64,000 nucleotides of DNA from Dehalococcoidia bacterium (lineage in GTDB: Bacteria > Chloroflexota > Dehalococcoidia > UBA2979), in the NCBI GenBank assembly GCA_028279505.1, contig JANQNP010000010.1:62001-126000 (forward strand), read 5' to 3'. The notes under the pieces were generated by a model. That model ran no database searches, was not told the origin of the DNA, and saw nothing but the letters and a program-made list of their open reading frames with translations. The position numbers were made by a program, and so were the translations under genes. Shown here piece after piece: positions 1 to 10,152 of the stretch. The first letter of the stretch is position 1; each line of letters begins with the position of its first letter.

Positions 1-226
1 CCAGCTCCAGCTGCGCCGCCAGCGACTGCGACCCGCCGTACTGCACCTCGAACTCGACCCCCTCGTTCGCCTCGGCGTACCGATCGAGGAGTTCCGGCAG
101 CACCTCCTGAAGCGAGGAGGCAGCGAAGATCCGCACGGCGCCGTCGCTGCCGCACCCGCTCGCCGCCGCGACCGCGACCCCAACGAGGAGCGCCAGCGTC
201 GCGAGCCTGACGCGGCCGCGCGCCAC
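1..226 (-). CDS. modA: Molybdate ABC transporter substrate-binding lipoprotein, ModA-like (partial, 3' end outside window)
   Basis: Reverse translation from GTG at 226 gives VARGRVRLATLALLVGVAVAAASGCGSDGAVRIFAASSLQEVLPELLDRYAEANEGVEFEVQYGGSQSLAAQLEL: lipobox ASGC, then the ModA-type 'FAASSLQE...YGGSQSLAAQLE' N-terminus. Not in the ORF track because it is truncated. Confidence 0.7.
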   Translation of the reverse strand, partial: MARGRVRLATLALLVGVAVAAASGCGSDGAVRIFAASSLQEVLPELLDRYAEANEGVEFEVQYGGSQSLAAQLEL

Positions 227-317
227 CAGCGAGGGCCATGCGTCTGCGGCACGCGGGCCTGCAGGCCGTCTGGACTGCCCGGCCGGCGGTACGATGGGAT
301 CTCGCGGAGGATGCATC

Positions 318-884
318 GTGCAAGTAAACGTCGCGACGCTCTTACAGGAGCATGTCGGCAGTGCGCGGGACCTCGAAATCCGAGACGAACCCATCGTCGT
401 GCCCGGCTTCGACTACCGCCGCGTCGTCAGCGGAACCGTCCATCTGCTGCGCTCTGAGCGCGGCGTGCTCGCCAGCGCACGCCTCCGCCTGAAGGTCCCG
501 CTTGAGTGCGCGCGTTGCCTCGAACCGTTCCATGACGAGATCGATCTTGCGTTCGACGAGGAGTACGTCCTCGGCGCCCCCCACCCCGTCACCGGAGAGC
601 TGCCCGAGCAGGACGACGGGGACTTCCTGATCGACGACCACTGGCATCTCGACCTCAGCGAGGCGGTTCGGCAATATGAGCAGTCGGCCGTGCCGCTGAT
701 CGCGCTCTGCCGCCCAGATTGTCCCGGGTTCGTCGCGGCCGTTCCGACGGCGCCATCCGAGCCCACCGCTGCCGATCACCGTTGGTCGGCCCTCAGCGGC
801 GTAGCCGCTCGGTTGCAAGCTGAGGAGAGCGGCCTCGCCGCTCGCCCGCCAGAGGAGGAATCGGATGGCGCTTCCCAAGCGTAG
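318..884 (+). CDS. DUF177/YceD family protein (upstream of L32)
   Basis: ORF 294..884; likely GTG start at 318 after GGAGG. 'PLECARCLEPF...' and 'CRPDCPG' cysteine motifs and position next to rpmF are typical of DUF177. Confidence 0.8.
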   Translation: MQVNVATLLQEHVGSARDLEIRDEPIVVPGFDYRRVVSGTVHLLRSERGVLASARLRLKVPLECARCLEPFHDEIDLAFDEEYVLGAPHPVTGELPEQDDGDFLIDDHWHLDLSEAVRQYEQSAVPLIALCRPDCPGFVAAVPTAPSEPTAADHRWSALSGVAARLQAEESGLAARPPEEESDGASQA

Positions 885-1068
885 GACCCCGAAGTCGAAG
901 CGCAACATGCGCCGCAGCCACCACAAGATCGGCGTGCCGCAGCTCGTGCGCGACCGCTCGACCGGCGGCTGGAAGGTGAACCACACCGCCGGCGGTGAGC
1001 GCGACCGCAAGGGGCGCCCGATCGAGGACGACTACGACATCGGCGCGCCCGAGCCTGACACCGAGTAG
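865..1068 (+). CDS. rpmF: 50S ribosomal protein L32 (cysteine-less form)
   Basis: MALPKRRTPKSKRNMRRSHHKIGVPQLV..., SD GAGGA upstream; follows DUF177. Confidence 0.93.
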   Translation: MALPKRRTPKSKRNMRRSHHKIGVPQLVRDRSTGGWKVNHTAGGERDRKGRPIEDDYDIGAPEPDTE

Positions 1069-1123
1069 CCTCCCGGAGGCCAACCGACCGCTCGCGCTCC
1101 CCCGCAGCTCCGAGGCGCCCGCT

Positions 1124-2080
1124 ATGCCTGACGTTCCGATCGACCAGTTGCCGGTCGACCCCACCGTCGCGTGGGTCTTCCCCGGCCAGGGCGCTCAGCA
1201 CGTCGGAATGGGCGCGGACCTCGTAGACACCTCCGCAACCGCCCGCGCGGTATTCACCGCTGCGGACATCGCCCTCGACGTCTCGCTCTCGCAGATCTGC
1301 TTCGACGGTCCCGAGGACGAACTCACCCGCACCATCAACACGCAGCCGGCGATCGTCACCCACTCGATCGCCGCGCTCTCCGCCGCCCTCGAGACCGACG
1401 CGATCACCTCCCGCCCCGCCTTCGTCGCCGGCCACTCGCTCGGGGAGTACGCCGCGCTGGTCGCCGCCGGGGCGATCGGCTTCGATGAGGGCGTCCGACT
1501 CGTCCGCGAGCGCGGCCGCCTCATGCAGGAGGCCTGCGACGCCGAGGCGGGCACCATGGCCGCGGTGCTCGGCCTCGAACAGGACGTGCTCGCGCCGATC
1601 GCCGCCGAGCACGGCGCCGCGCTCTGCAACGCCAACGCCCCCGGCAACATCACCATCGGTGGCACGCTCGCGGCCGTCGAGGCCGCGTCCACCGCCGCCT
1701 CAGAGGCCGGCGCGGTCAAGGTCGTACCGCTCGCCGTCTCCGGCGCGTTCCACACGCCGCTGATGCAGAGCGCCGCTGACGGCCTCCGCGAAGCGCTCGC
1801 CGGCGTCGAGTTCAAGCAGCCGCGCACCCCCGTCATCTCCAACGTCACCGCGACGCCGCTCGAGGATCCCGCCACCCTGGCAACGGAGCTGGTCGACCAG
1901 GTCACCAACCCCGTGCTCTGGGCCGCCTCGGTGAAGTGCATGCAAGAGGCCGGCGTGACCACCCTGATCGAGTTCGGCCCCGGCCGCGTCCTCGGCGGCC
2001 TCGCCCGGCGCATCGACCGAGGGCTCAACACCATCAACATCGGAACCGCAGGCGATCTGACGCCCGAAGGGAGCGACTGA
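1124..2080 (+). CDS. fabD: Malonyl-CoA:ACP transacylase
   Basis: VFPGQGAQHVGMG, GHSLGEYAALVAAG, GAFHTPLM motifs; start MPDVPIDQ at 1124. Confidence 0.95.
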   Translation: MPDVPIDQLPVDPTVAWVFPGQGAQHVGMGADLVDTSATARAVFTAADIALDVSLSQICFDGPEDELTRTINTQPAIVTHSIAALSAALETDAITSRPAFVAGHSLGEYAALVAAGAIGFDEGVRLVRERGRLMQEACDAEAGTMAAVLGLEQDVLAPIAAEHGAALCNANAPGNITIGGTLAAVEAASTAASEAGAVKVVPLAVSGAFHTPLMQSAADGLREALAGVEFKQPRTPVISNVTATPLEDPATLATELVDQVTNPVLWAASVKCMQEAGVTTLIEFGPGRVLGGLARRIDRGLNTINIGTAGDLTPEGSD

Positions 2081-2850
2081 TGGCCGAGAACGAGAACGAG
2101 CTGCTCTCGCTGCGTGGTCGATCGGCCATCGTCACCGGCGGCGGTCGCGGCATCGGCCGCGCGATCGCGACCGAACTCGCGCGCGCTGGCGCCAACCTGA
2201 TCATCACCTACCGCTCCAACTCGAGCCTCGCCGACGCCGCCGCCCACGAGCTGCGCGCGCTCGGTGTCGGCTGCCAGACCGCGCAGGCCGACGTCCGCGA
2301 GGGCGGCGACCTGGAGCGCGTCGTCAAGGAGTGTCAGCAGACTTTCGGCAGTGTCGACATCCTCGTGAACAACGCCGGCATGACCAACGACAACCTCGTC
2401 ATGCGCCTCTCCGAGGAGGCCTGGGACGAGGTGATGGACACGAACCTGCGCGGCACCTTCCTCGCAACCAAGGCCGCGCTGCGGCCGATGGTGCGCGCGC
2501 GCTGGGGCCGGATCATCAACATCACCTCGGTCGTTGGCGTCACCGGCAACGCCGGGCAGGCCAACTACTCGGCGGCGAAGGCCGGCATCATCGGCTTCAC
2601 CCGCTCCGTCGCCCTGGAGGTCGCCTCCCGCGGCATCACGGTGAACGCCGTCGCCCCCGGGTTCGTCCAGACCGACATGACCGCCGGCCTCTCCGACGAG
2701 CAGAAGGAGCTGATCAAGGGCCGTATCCCCATGGACCGCTACGGAGAAACGGGCGAGATCGCACCGATCGTCGCGTTCCTCGCCTCCGATGCTGCCGCCT
2801 ACATCACCGGCCAGACCGTCAACGTCGACGGCGGCCTGGTCATGACCTAG
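2080..2850 (+). CDS. fabG: 3-oxoacyl-ACP reductase
   Basis: SDR fold: VTGGGRGIGRAIA, NNAG, YSAAKAG; ATG overlaps the fabD stop (TGATG). Confidence 0.93.
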   Translation: MAENENELLSLRGRSAIVTGGGRGIGRAIATELARAGANLIITYRSNSSLADAAAHELRALGVGCQTAQADVREGGDLERVVKECQQTFGSVDILVNNAGMTNDNLVMRLSEEAWDEVMDTNLRGTFLATKAALRPMVRARWGRIINITSVVGVTGNAGQANYSAAKAGIIGFTRSVALEVASRGITVNAVAPGFVQTDMTAGLSDEQKELIKGRIPMDRYGETGEIAPIVAFLASDAAAYITGQTVNVDGGLVMT

Positions 2851-2860
2851 GAGCCACGAC

Positions 2861-3313
2861 GTGCCCTCGGGATCCCGCCGCCGCTCGCGCATCCTCGCAT
2901 TCCAGGTCCTCTTCGAGGCCGAGCAACACGAGCAGCCGGTCGCGTCTACCCTCGAGCGCCGCGTCACCGAGTCCGATCTGGACGACGCCGCGCGCACCTT
3001 CGCGAGCGACCTCGTCGCCGGCGTCGACGAGCATCGGGCAGCCATCGATGAGGTGATCTCGAGGCACGCGCCCGCCTTCCCGCTCGACGAAATGGCGCCT
3101 GTGGACCGCAACGTCCTCCGCCTTGCAATCTACGAAGTGCTCTTTGATAATCGCCGCGCTCCGCTCCGGGTCGCGATCAACGAGGCGGTCGAGATCGCCA
3201 AGGGATACGGCTCTGAGTCATCGGGGCGATTTGTGAATGGAGTCCTCGGCGCGGTCGCGCTGGAGGCAGCAGAACGCAATGAATCAGCGAACCACGGGAG
3301 CGCGCCCTCGTAG
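2861..3313 (+). CDS. nusB: Transcription antitermination factor NusB
   Basis: [19 protein letters not shown]...; C-terminal FVNGVLGAV. Confidence 0.9.
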   Translation: MPSGSRRRSRILAFQVLFEAEQHEQPVASTLERRVTESDLDDAARTFASDLVAGVDEHRAAIDEVISRHAPAFPLDEMAPVDRNVLRLAIYEVLFDNRRAPLRVAINEAVEIAKGYGSESSGRFVNGVLGAVALEAAERNESANHGSAPS

Positions 3314-3348
3314 CGCGAGAGTGTTGTTTCGTTGGAAGGGACGCCGAA

Positions 3349-3603
3349 GTGGCAACCGTATATGAGCGAATTCGCGGCCTGATCGTCGAACAGCTCGGCG
3401 TCGATGAAGACGAAGTGACCGCCAGCGCATCGTTCGTCGACGACCTCAACGCTGACTCGCTCGACCTCGTTGAGCTGATTATGTCGATGGAGGAGGAGTT
3501 CGGCGGCGACGTCGAAGGCCTCGAGATCTCCGACGAGGACGCCGAGAAGATCCAGTCCGTTCAGGACGCGGTCGACTACCTCAAGGACGCGGGCATCGAG
3601 TAG
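3349..3603 (+). CDS. acpP: Acyl carrier protein
   Basis: [23 protein letters not shown] phosphopantetheine site. Confidence 0.96.
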   Translation: MATVYERIRGLIVEQLGVDEDEVTASASFVDDLNADSLDLVELIMSMEEEFGGDVEGLEISDEDAEKIQSVQDAVDYLKDAGIE

Positions 3604-3631
3604 GCCCTCCCGATCCAATCGTTGTTCCATT

Positions 3632-3656
3632 GCGGGCAGTCCAATGGGCTGCCCGC
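3632..3656 (+). terminator. Hairpin downstream of acpP, possible terminator
   Basis: GCGGGCAG-tccaatggg-CTGCCCGC inverted repeat; no clear T tract. Confidence 0.4.
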
Positions 3657-3674
3657 TGCGTATCATGAGTCAAC

Positions 3675-4076
3675 ATGAGTTTGTTCGGCGTCGGCGCCGG
3701 CGAAGCCCTTGTGGTGCTCGTGCTGGCCATGATCGTGGTCGGCCCGCAGCGCTTTCCTGAGATCGCTCGACAGGGCGGTCGCTGGTACCGGTTGGCGCGC
3801 CAGTACTCCAACGAGGTCATGAAGGACGTCCGCGCGGCGGTCGACGAGATCGAGACCGAGATCCAGGAGGAGACGAAGGACCTCGAGTCCGTCACCTCCA
3901 TCAACGACGACCTGCGCGCCATCCGCGACGACGTCGACACGGTCCGCAAGGAATCCGCGGCCGACGCCGAGCAGGCGATGTCCGACACCGCCGCCGCGGC
4001 CAGCTCCAACGGCACCGAATCGACCGCCCAGCGCGAAGCCTCGGTGCGGCCCTCCCGCCGCGCCGAAGACACCTAA
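3675..4076 (+). CDS. Twin-arginine translocase subunit TatA/TatB
   Basis: MSLFGVGAGEALVVLVLAMIVVGPQRFPEIARQGGRW, amphipathic helix; followed by tatC. Confidence 0.88.
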   Translation: MSLFGVGAGEALVVLVLAMIVVGPQRFPEIARQGGRWYRLARQYSNEVMKDVRAAVDEIETEIQEETKDLESVTSINDDLRAIRDDVDTVRKESAADAEQAMSDTAAAASSNGTESTAQREASVRPSRRAEDT

Positions 4077-4087
4077 CCGAGGCCCGC

Positions 4088-4858
4088 GTGACCACCGCCG
4101 AGGCGCCGCCGGACACCGCCCCCGAGCAGCCACCCGCCGAGGGTGGCGAGATGACGCTGCTCGAGCACCTCTACGAGCTGCGCAGCCGCGTCACCTGGTC
4201 CGCAGCCGCCGTCATCGTCGGCATGCTGCCGTTCTTCTATCCGGAGATCGGCTTTGGGGCGATCGACTTCCTGACAGAGCCGGCGAAGCAACAGAACGAC
4301 GACTTCCAGGCGCAGGCGATCACGCCGATGGAGAACATCGTCACGTACTTCCGCGTGGCGCTACTCGGCGGCGTTGCCATCGGCATGCCGGTGCTCATCT
4401 ACCAGGTGCTCGCCTTCGTGACCCCAGCCCTCACCCCGCAGGAGAAGCGCTGGGTCCTACCGGTCGTGATCGGCGCCTCGCTCTCGTTCATCCTCGGGCT
4501 CGCCTTCGGCTATCTCATCGTCTTGCCCACGGCGTACGGCTTCCTGTTCAGCTTCGGCCGCGACTTCGCCGAGATCGCGCCGACGATCAGCAGCTACATG
4601 GACCTCACGACCCGCTTGCTGCTGGTGATGGGTCTCGTCTTCGAGACGCCCATCGTCATCATGGGCCTCGCGAAGTTCGGCGTGGTCAGCGCGAAGAAGC
4701 TGCTCGGTTGGTGGCGCTTCGCCCTCGTTGGTTCGTTCCTGATCTCGGCGATCGCAACCCCGACGCCGGACCCGATCACCCAGACGCTCGTCGGCGGCCC
4801 GATCTTCATCCTCTACATGCTCGGCATCGGCCTCGCCTGGTTCGTCAGGAGAGAATGA
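4088..4858 (+). CDS. tatC: Sec-independent protein translocase TatC
   Basis: MTLLEHLYELRSRV, six-TM TatC pattern. Confidence 0.95.
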   Translation: MTTAEAPPDTAPEQPPAEGGEMTLLEHLYELRSRVTWSAAAVIVGMLPFFYPEIGFGAIDFLTEPAKQQNDDFQAQAITPMENIVTYFRVALLGGVAIGMPVLIYQVLAFVTPALTPQEKRWVLPVVIGASLSFILGLAFGYLIVLPTAYGFLFSFGRDFAEIAPTISSYMDLTTRLLLVMGLVFETPIVIMGLAKFGVVSAKKLLGWWRFALVGSFLISAIATPTPDPITQTLVGGPIFILYMLGIGLAWFVRRE

Positions 4859-4981
4859 TCACCCGCGTATACACGTTGGTATGAATTTCGTACGAATGCT
4901 ACGCTCCCGGAGTCCGAGCGAGACCGGCCGCCTCGTGGCGGCCGCCCCACGCGCTCCCCGCCACCCCGGAGGTGGAGCACC

Positions 4982-5752
4982 ATGGCCATCCAATCACCCG
5001 ACCGTGCTACGGCAGCCCCGGTGACCAACGACCTCGCCGCGCGCGCTCCCGAGGCCCTGCGACCCCTGTACCACGTCGACGACGCGCTCCAGCCGCTCTA
5101 CGAGACGATCGCCGACTGCCCCAACTGCATCCTCGCCCGCACGCGTTCCCGCACCGTCCCCGGCTCCGGCCCGGTCACCGCGGACCTCATGTTCGTCGGC
5201 GAGGCCCCCGGCCAGCGCGAGGACGAGCTCGGCCTCCCCTTCGTCGGCCGCTCCGGCCAGTTCCTCGACGAACTCCTCGCCGGGATCGGCCTCACGAGGC
5301 GCGACGTCTACGTCACTAACGTCGTGAAGTGCCGCCCGCCGAGTAACCGCGACCCCGAGCCCGCCGAGATCACCGCCTGTGGCGACTACCTGGAACAGCA
5401 GATCGCCATGATCCAGCCCAAGGTCATCGCAACCCTCGGCCGCTTCTCGATGGCGCGCTGGTTCCCCAACGCCAAGATCAGCCGCATCCACGGCCAGACC
5501 AAGCGGCTCGGCGACGACCGTTATGTCATTCCCATGTACCATCCCGCGGCCGCGCTGCGGAACGGCAGCCTCCGCGAGGTCATGCACGCCGACTTCGCCA
5601 AGATCACCCCACTGCTCCGAGGAGAGCCATTGACCTCCCCCACCGCTTCCCCCGCGCCCTCCGAGGGCGCTCCGAACCTGAACGCGCCCTCTGCGGGTGC
5701 ACCGACGCCCCCCGCTCCCCCCACGGGAAGCCAGTCCGGCTCGCTCCTGTGA
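4982..5752 (+). CDS. Uracil-DNA glycosylase, family 4/5-like
   Basis: MFVGEAPGQREDELGLPFVGRSGQFLDELL, NVVKCRPPSNRDP, YHPAAALRN; Pro/Ala/Ser-rich tail. Confidence 0.9.
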   Translation: MAIQSPDRATAAPVTNDLAARAPEALRPLYHVDDALQPLYETIADCPNCILARTRSRTVPGSGPVTADLMFVGEAPGQREDELGLPFVGRSGQFLDELLAGIGLTRRDVYVTNVVKCRPPSNRDPEPAEITACGDYLEQQIAMIQPKVIATLGRFSMARWFPNAKISRIHGQTKRLGDDRYVIPMYHPAAALRNGSLREVMHADFAKITPLLRGEPLTSPTASPAPSEGAPNLNAPSAGAPTPPAPPTGSQSGSLL

Positions 5753-7419
5753 CTCAGGCCTCCTCCCCAGAAGGCGCGCTCCGCGTCATCCCGTTCGGCG
5801 GCCTCGGCGACATCGGCCGCAACATGATGCTGTACGAGTACGGCGACGACGCGATCGCTGTCGACGCCGGGCTGATGTTCCCTGACGACGAACACCTCGG
5901 CGTCGACATCATCATCCAGGACTACAGCTACCTCCGAGAGAATCCAGATCTCTTGAAGGCGCTCTTCATCACTCACGGCCACGAGGACCACATCGGCGCC
6001 GCCGCCTTCCTGCTCCGCGAGTTCCCTGTCCCCGTCTTCTGCACGCGCCTCACCCGAGGCCTGCTCCAGGTCAAGCTGAAAGACCACAAGCTGCTCGACG
6101 AGATCGACGTCCAGGTCGTCGAGCCCGGCCAGACCATCCACGTCGGCGACTTCGGCGTCGAGTTCTTCTCCGTCTCCCACTCGATCCCCGACTCGGCCGG
6201 GATGATCATCAAGACCCCGCTCGGCCCGGTCGTCCACACCGGCGACTTCAAGATCGATCACACCCCGGTCATGGGGCAGCACACCGACCTCACGAGGCTC
6301 GCCGAAGTCGGCCGCGAAGGCGCGCTGCTCCTCTGCGCCGATTCGACCTACGCCGAGGTCGAAGGCTCCACCCCCTCCGAGCAGATCGTCGCGGAGCGCC
6401 TCGAGCACGCGATCGCCAACGCCCCCGGGCGCGTTATCGTCACGACCTTCGCCTCGCTGATCTCGAGGGTCCAGATGGTCCTCGACGCCGCGGTCAAGCA
6501 TGACAAGCGCGTCTTCGTCACCGGCCGCTCGATGGTCAACAACGTCCAGATGGCGCGCGACCTCGGCTATCTCGAGGCGCCCGACCAGGTGCTGATGTCG
6601 GTACGCGAGATGCGCGAGCACCCGGCGCACAAGACCGTCATCGTCTGTACCGGCTCCCAGGGCGAGCCGAACGCGGCACTCACGAGGATCGCCAACGGCT
6701 CACACCAGCACATCACGATCCAGGAGGACGACACCGTCGTCCTCTCCTCAAACCCCGTCCCGGGCAACGAGAAGTCGGTCTCCAAGAACATCAACGGCCT
6801 CTTCGAGGCGGGCGCCAACGTCATCTACAACCGCATCGACAACGTTCACGTACGCGGACACGCCGCCCGCGAGGAGCTCAAGATCGTTCACCGGATCGTC
6901 CAACCCCGGCACTTCGTGCCCATGCACGGTGAGTACCGGCATCTCGTCATGCATGCACACCTGGCGATGCAGCTCGGCATGCCCGCGGACGACGCGTTCG
7001 TCCTCGAGGACGGCGACGTCCTCGAGATCACAGCCGACGGCGCCGACATCGTCGACGAGATCTCCGCGGACTACATCTACGTGGACGGGCTTGGGGTCGG
7101 CGACATCGACCACGTCGTCCTCCGCGACCGCGCCCACCTCGCCTCCGACGGCATGCTCGTGATCGTCGCGGCGGTCGACCGACACGACGGCAAACTCACC
7201 GGACCACCCGAGGTGATGTCCCACGGCTTCATCGGCCCCGACGATGAGGCGGAGATCTACGATGGCGCGCGCCGGATCGTGGTCGATATGCTGGGTGGCG
7301 AAGCGCAGTCCGTGAATTGGCGCGAGCTGCACGACAACCTGAAGGACGACTTGGCGCGCTTCCTCTATGAGCGCACCCACCGCCGACCGTTGGTGTTGCC
7401 GGTGATGTTGGAGGTCTGA
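5749..7419 (+). CDS. rnj: Ribonuclease J
   Basis: Metallo-beta-lactamase HGHEDHIG, GDFKID, beta-CASP and VHVRGHAAREELK; GTGA overlap with the upstream gene. Confidence 0.94.
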   Translation: MTQASSPEGALRVIPFGGLGDIGRNMMLYEYGDDAIAVDAGLMFPDDEHLGVDIIIQDYSYLRENPDLLKALFITHGHEDHIGAAAFLLREFPVPVFCTRLTRGLLQVKLKDHKLLDEIDVQVVEPGQTIHVGDFGVEFFSVSHSIPDSAGMIIKTPLGPVVHTGDFKIDHTPVMGQHTDLTRLAEVGREGALLLCADSTYAEVEGSTPSEQIVAERLEHAIANAPGRVIVTTFASLISRVQMVLDAAVKHDKRVFVTGRSMVNNVQMARDLGYLEAPDQVLMSVREMREHPAHKTVIVCTGSQGEPNAALTRIANGSHQHITIQEDDTVVLSSNPVPGNEKSVSKNINGLFEAGANVIYNRIDNVHVRGHAAREELKIVHRIVQPRHFVPMHGEYRHLVMHAHLAMQLGMPADDAFVLEDGDVLEITADGADIVDEISADYIYVDGLGVGDIDHVVLRDRAHLASDGMLVIVAAVDRHDGKLTGPPEVMSHGFIGPDDEAEIYDGARRIVVDMLGGEAQSVNWRELHDNLKDDLARFLYERTHRRPLVLPVMLEV

Positions 7420-7492
7420 TCGACAACCGGGCAGGTTAGACACGAGTACCAGTGCATTCGGTGGCGGGCCGGACGCACGAGGAGTTAGAGCG

Positions 7493-10024
7493 ATGGCTCG
7501 CACATCCCGCCGCACACGCCGCGCATCGACCCGGCGTGCATCCGCCAATCCCTTCGGGGGCATCGGCCGCTTCCTGACCCGCCCCGAGCTGGTCGGCACC
7601 TTCCTCGTCGTCCTCGCCGCAGCCACCGTTCCCTTCCTCCTGCCCTTTGCCGGCGTCATCGCCGACGCCCGCGACGGCGTCGTCCAGCTGCTCGGCCTCC
7701 ACGTCTTCTCCCTCGTGGTCGTGCTCGCCTCGGCCGGCATCCTGATCGGCTTCCGCTGGACCGCGTGGATATCGAGGCAACGGCGCCACCTGATCGGTGG
7801 GCTCGCGCTGCTCGGAATGACCGCGGCCTGGCTCGGCTACTGGTACCCCGATCGCACCGTCGGCGACATCGACCTCGCCGTGCACTCAGCCGGCGGCGAC
7901 CTCGGACGCGCGCTGGCGTCCTGGCCGTGGGGCGTGGCGACCTGGCTGCTGCTCGGAGTCAGCGGCTTCGCCCTCCTCTGGCCCAAGACCGCCGCAGCGA
8001 TGCTGCGCGGCACCCCGGGCGCGATCGGCCGCTCCGCGCGCTGGGTGTGGGACCAGCACCTCTACCGGCCGCTCGGCCGAGGGCTGCGCTACGCCTTCAC
8101 CCCGATCGCCCGCCTTATGCGCCCCAACCGCGAACTCGACCCCGAGTTCACCGCCGCCCGTCCCGGCTCCCCGAAGGCCGCCGAGGCGATCGCCGAGATC
8201 GCCGGTCCCGCCACCCCCGAGCTCGCCGAGGCCGTCGCGGCAGCCGCTGCCGAGGCTGCACCCGCCGAGGACCCCGAACCGCGTCCGCCCAAGCAGATGC
8301 CGATGGACATGGAGACGCCCGCCGACCAGCTGCGTCACTCCGAGGACGGCTGGCAGCTCCCGCCGATCACCCTCCTCGGCGAGGAGCAGGGTCGCGAATC
8401 CCGCGCCGTCGACAACGCTCGCCGCGCCCAGCTCATCGTTGACACGCTCGCCTCGTTCGGTGTCGACGCCTCCGTCGTCCAGATCAACGAGGGTCCGACC
8501 GTCACCCAGTTCGGCGTTGAACCCGGCTGGGACGTGAAGACCAAGGTCGTCACTGAACGCGACGCGACCGGCCGCCCCATCCTCGACGACGGCGGCAAGC
8601 CGCGAACCAACGAGGTCGAGGTGTCCCGCACGAGGATCCGCGTCAACCGGATCACCGCGCTCCAGAACGACCTCGCGCTCGCCCTCGCCGCCCCCGCCCT
8701 CCGCATCGAGGCGCCGGTCCCCGGCAAGCCGATGGTCGGCATCGAGGTCCCGAACACCAGCACCTCGACGGTCACGATGCGCGGCGTGATGGAGTCGAAC
8801 GTCTACCAGCGCGGACTCGACAAGCACGCGCTCCCGATCGCCCTCGGAGCCGGCGTCTCCGGCGACCCGGTCATTGCCGACCTCGCCACGATGCCCCACG
8901 TCCTGATCGCCGGCGCCACTGGCGCCGGCAAGTCGGTGTGCCTGAACTCAATCATCAGCGGCCTGCTGATGCACCTCTCACCGGAGCAGCTGCGGCTGGT
9001 CATGATCGACCCGAAGCGCGTCGAGCTCGCTGACTTCGCCGAGGTCCCCCACCTCGCCTTCTCGCGCATCGTCGTCGAGATGGACCAGGTTGTCGGCACC
9101 CTCCAAGCGGTGATCAACGAGATGGAGTCCCGCTACCGCAAGTTCGCGAAGGTCGGCGTCCGCAACATCAAGACCTACAACGCCAAGCCCGGCCAGTCGC
9201 CGATGCCCTACTGGGTCGTGGTGATCGACGAGCTAGCCGACCTGATGATCGCCGCCCCCTACCAGGTCGAGCAGCAGCTCGTCCGCCTCGCGCAGCTCGC
9301 GAGGGCCACCGGCATCCACCTCGTGGTCGCCACCCAGCGCCCCTCCGTCGACGTCATCACCGGTCTGATCAAGGCGAACTTCCCGACGCGCATCGCCTTC
9401 GCCGTCGCCTCGACGGTTGATTCCCGCACCGTGCTCGACCAGGGCGGCGCCGAGAAGCTCCTCGGACGAGGCGACATGCTCTACGTGCCGCCGGACGAGC
9501 AGAAGCCCAAGCGCGTCCAGGGCGTGTTCGTCAGCGACGAGGAGATCCGCGCCATCGTCGGCTTCTGGACCGCCGATCGGTTCGCCAACCTCCAGCCCGA
9601 GAAGTTCGACGACATGCTGCTCGCCGCCGAGCGCGAGGTCGAGAACATGCCCGCCGATGGCTCCGCCGGCGGCGGTGGAGGCGGTGGCGACGACCCGCTG
9701 ATCCAGAAGGCGATCGAGCTCGCCCGCGAGCACGAAACGCTCTCCACCTCGATGCTCCAGCGCAAGCTCCGCATCGGCTATCCGAGGGCGGCCCGCACCA
9801 TGGACGAGCTCGAGGACCGCGGCATCGTCGGCTCCGGCGACGGCTCCAGCTCGCGTCGCGTCCTCCTCGGCGAGGAGTCGAACACCTCCGAGGGCCGCAC
9901 CCTGATGGCGGAAGCGGCGGACTTCGTCCCCGTCGCGGCTGGAGCACCCTCCGAGGACGAGCCCGACGAAGAGCCGAGCAGCCGGAAGCTACTTAAGTTT
10001 CCCAAGGCGTTCGACGACGATTAG
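7493..10024 (+). CDS. ftsK: FtsK/SpoIIIE family DNA translocase
   Basis: N-terminal TM helices; GATGAGKSVCLNSII Walker A; C-terminal gamma-type winged helix (LIQKAIELAREHETLSTSMLQRKLRIGYPRAARTMDELEDRGIVG). Confidence 0.95.
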   Translation: MARTSRRTRRASTRRASANPFGGIGRFLTRPELVGTFLVVLAAATVPFLLPFAGVIADARDGVVQLLGLHVFSLVVVLASAGILIGFRWTAWISRQRRHLIGGLALLGMTAAWLGYWYPDRTVGDIDLAVHSAGGDLGRALASWPWGVATWLLLGVSGFALLWPKTAAAMLRGTPGAIGRSARWVWDQHLYRPLGRGLRYAFTPIARLMRPNRELDPEFTAARPGSPKAAEAIAEIAGPATPELAEAVAAAAAEAAPAEDPEPRPPKQMPMDMETPADQLRHSEDGWQLPPITLLGEEQGRESRAVDNARRAQLIVDTLASFGVDASVVQINEGPTVTQFGVEPGWDVKTKVVTERDATGRPILDDGGKPRTNEVEVSRTRIRVNRITALQNDLALALAAPALRIEAPVPGKPMVGIEVPNTSTSTVTMRGVMESNVYQRGLDKHALPIALGAGVSGDPVIADLATMPHVLIAGATGAGKSVCLNSIISGLLMHLSPEQLRLVMIDPKRVELADFAEVPHLAFSRIVVEMDQVVGTLQAVINEMESRYRKFAKVGVRNIKTYNAKPGQSPMPYWVVVIDELADLMIAAPYQVEQQLVRLAQLARATGIHLVVATQRPSVDVITGLIKANFPTRIAFAVASTVDSRTVLDQGGAEKLLGRGDMLYVPPDEQKPKRVQGVFVSDEEIRAIVGFWTADRFANLQPEKFDDMLLAAEREVENMPADGSAGGGGGGGDDPLIQKAIELAREHETLSTSMLQRKLRIGYPRAARTMDELEDRGIVGSGDGSSSRRVLLGEESNTSEGRTLMAEAADFVPVAAGAPSEDEPDEEPSSRKLLKFPKAFDDD

Positions 10025-10152
10025 CCGCGAAATCTGAGCAGAGTCCACTAAGATCTGCTATACTTCCAGTGGAAGAAGAGGAACCGAGAGAAACGAAGCG
10101 CAGCACATCCGAGCCGCACCGGCGGTAGTCGGATGAGAACCAAGGAGGCCAC

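Noticed and set aside
1195-3111. 638-aa minus-strand ORF antisense to fabD/fabG/nusB
   Set aside because: High-GC shadow ORF; the + strand carries clear FabD, FabG and NusB families.
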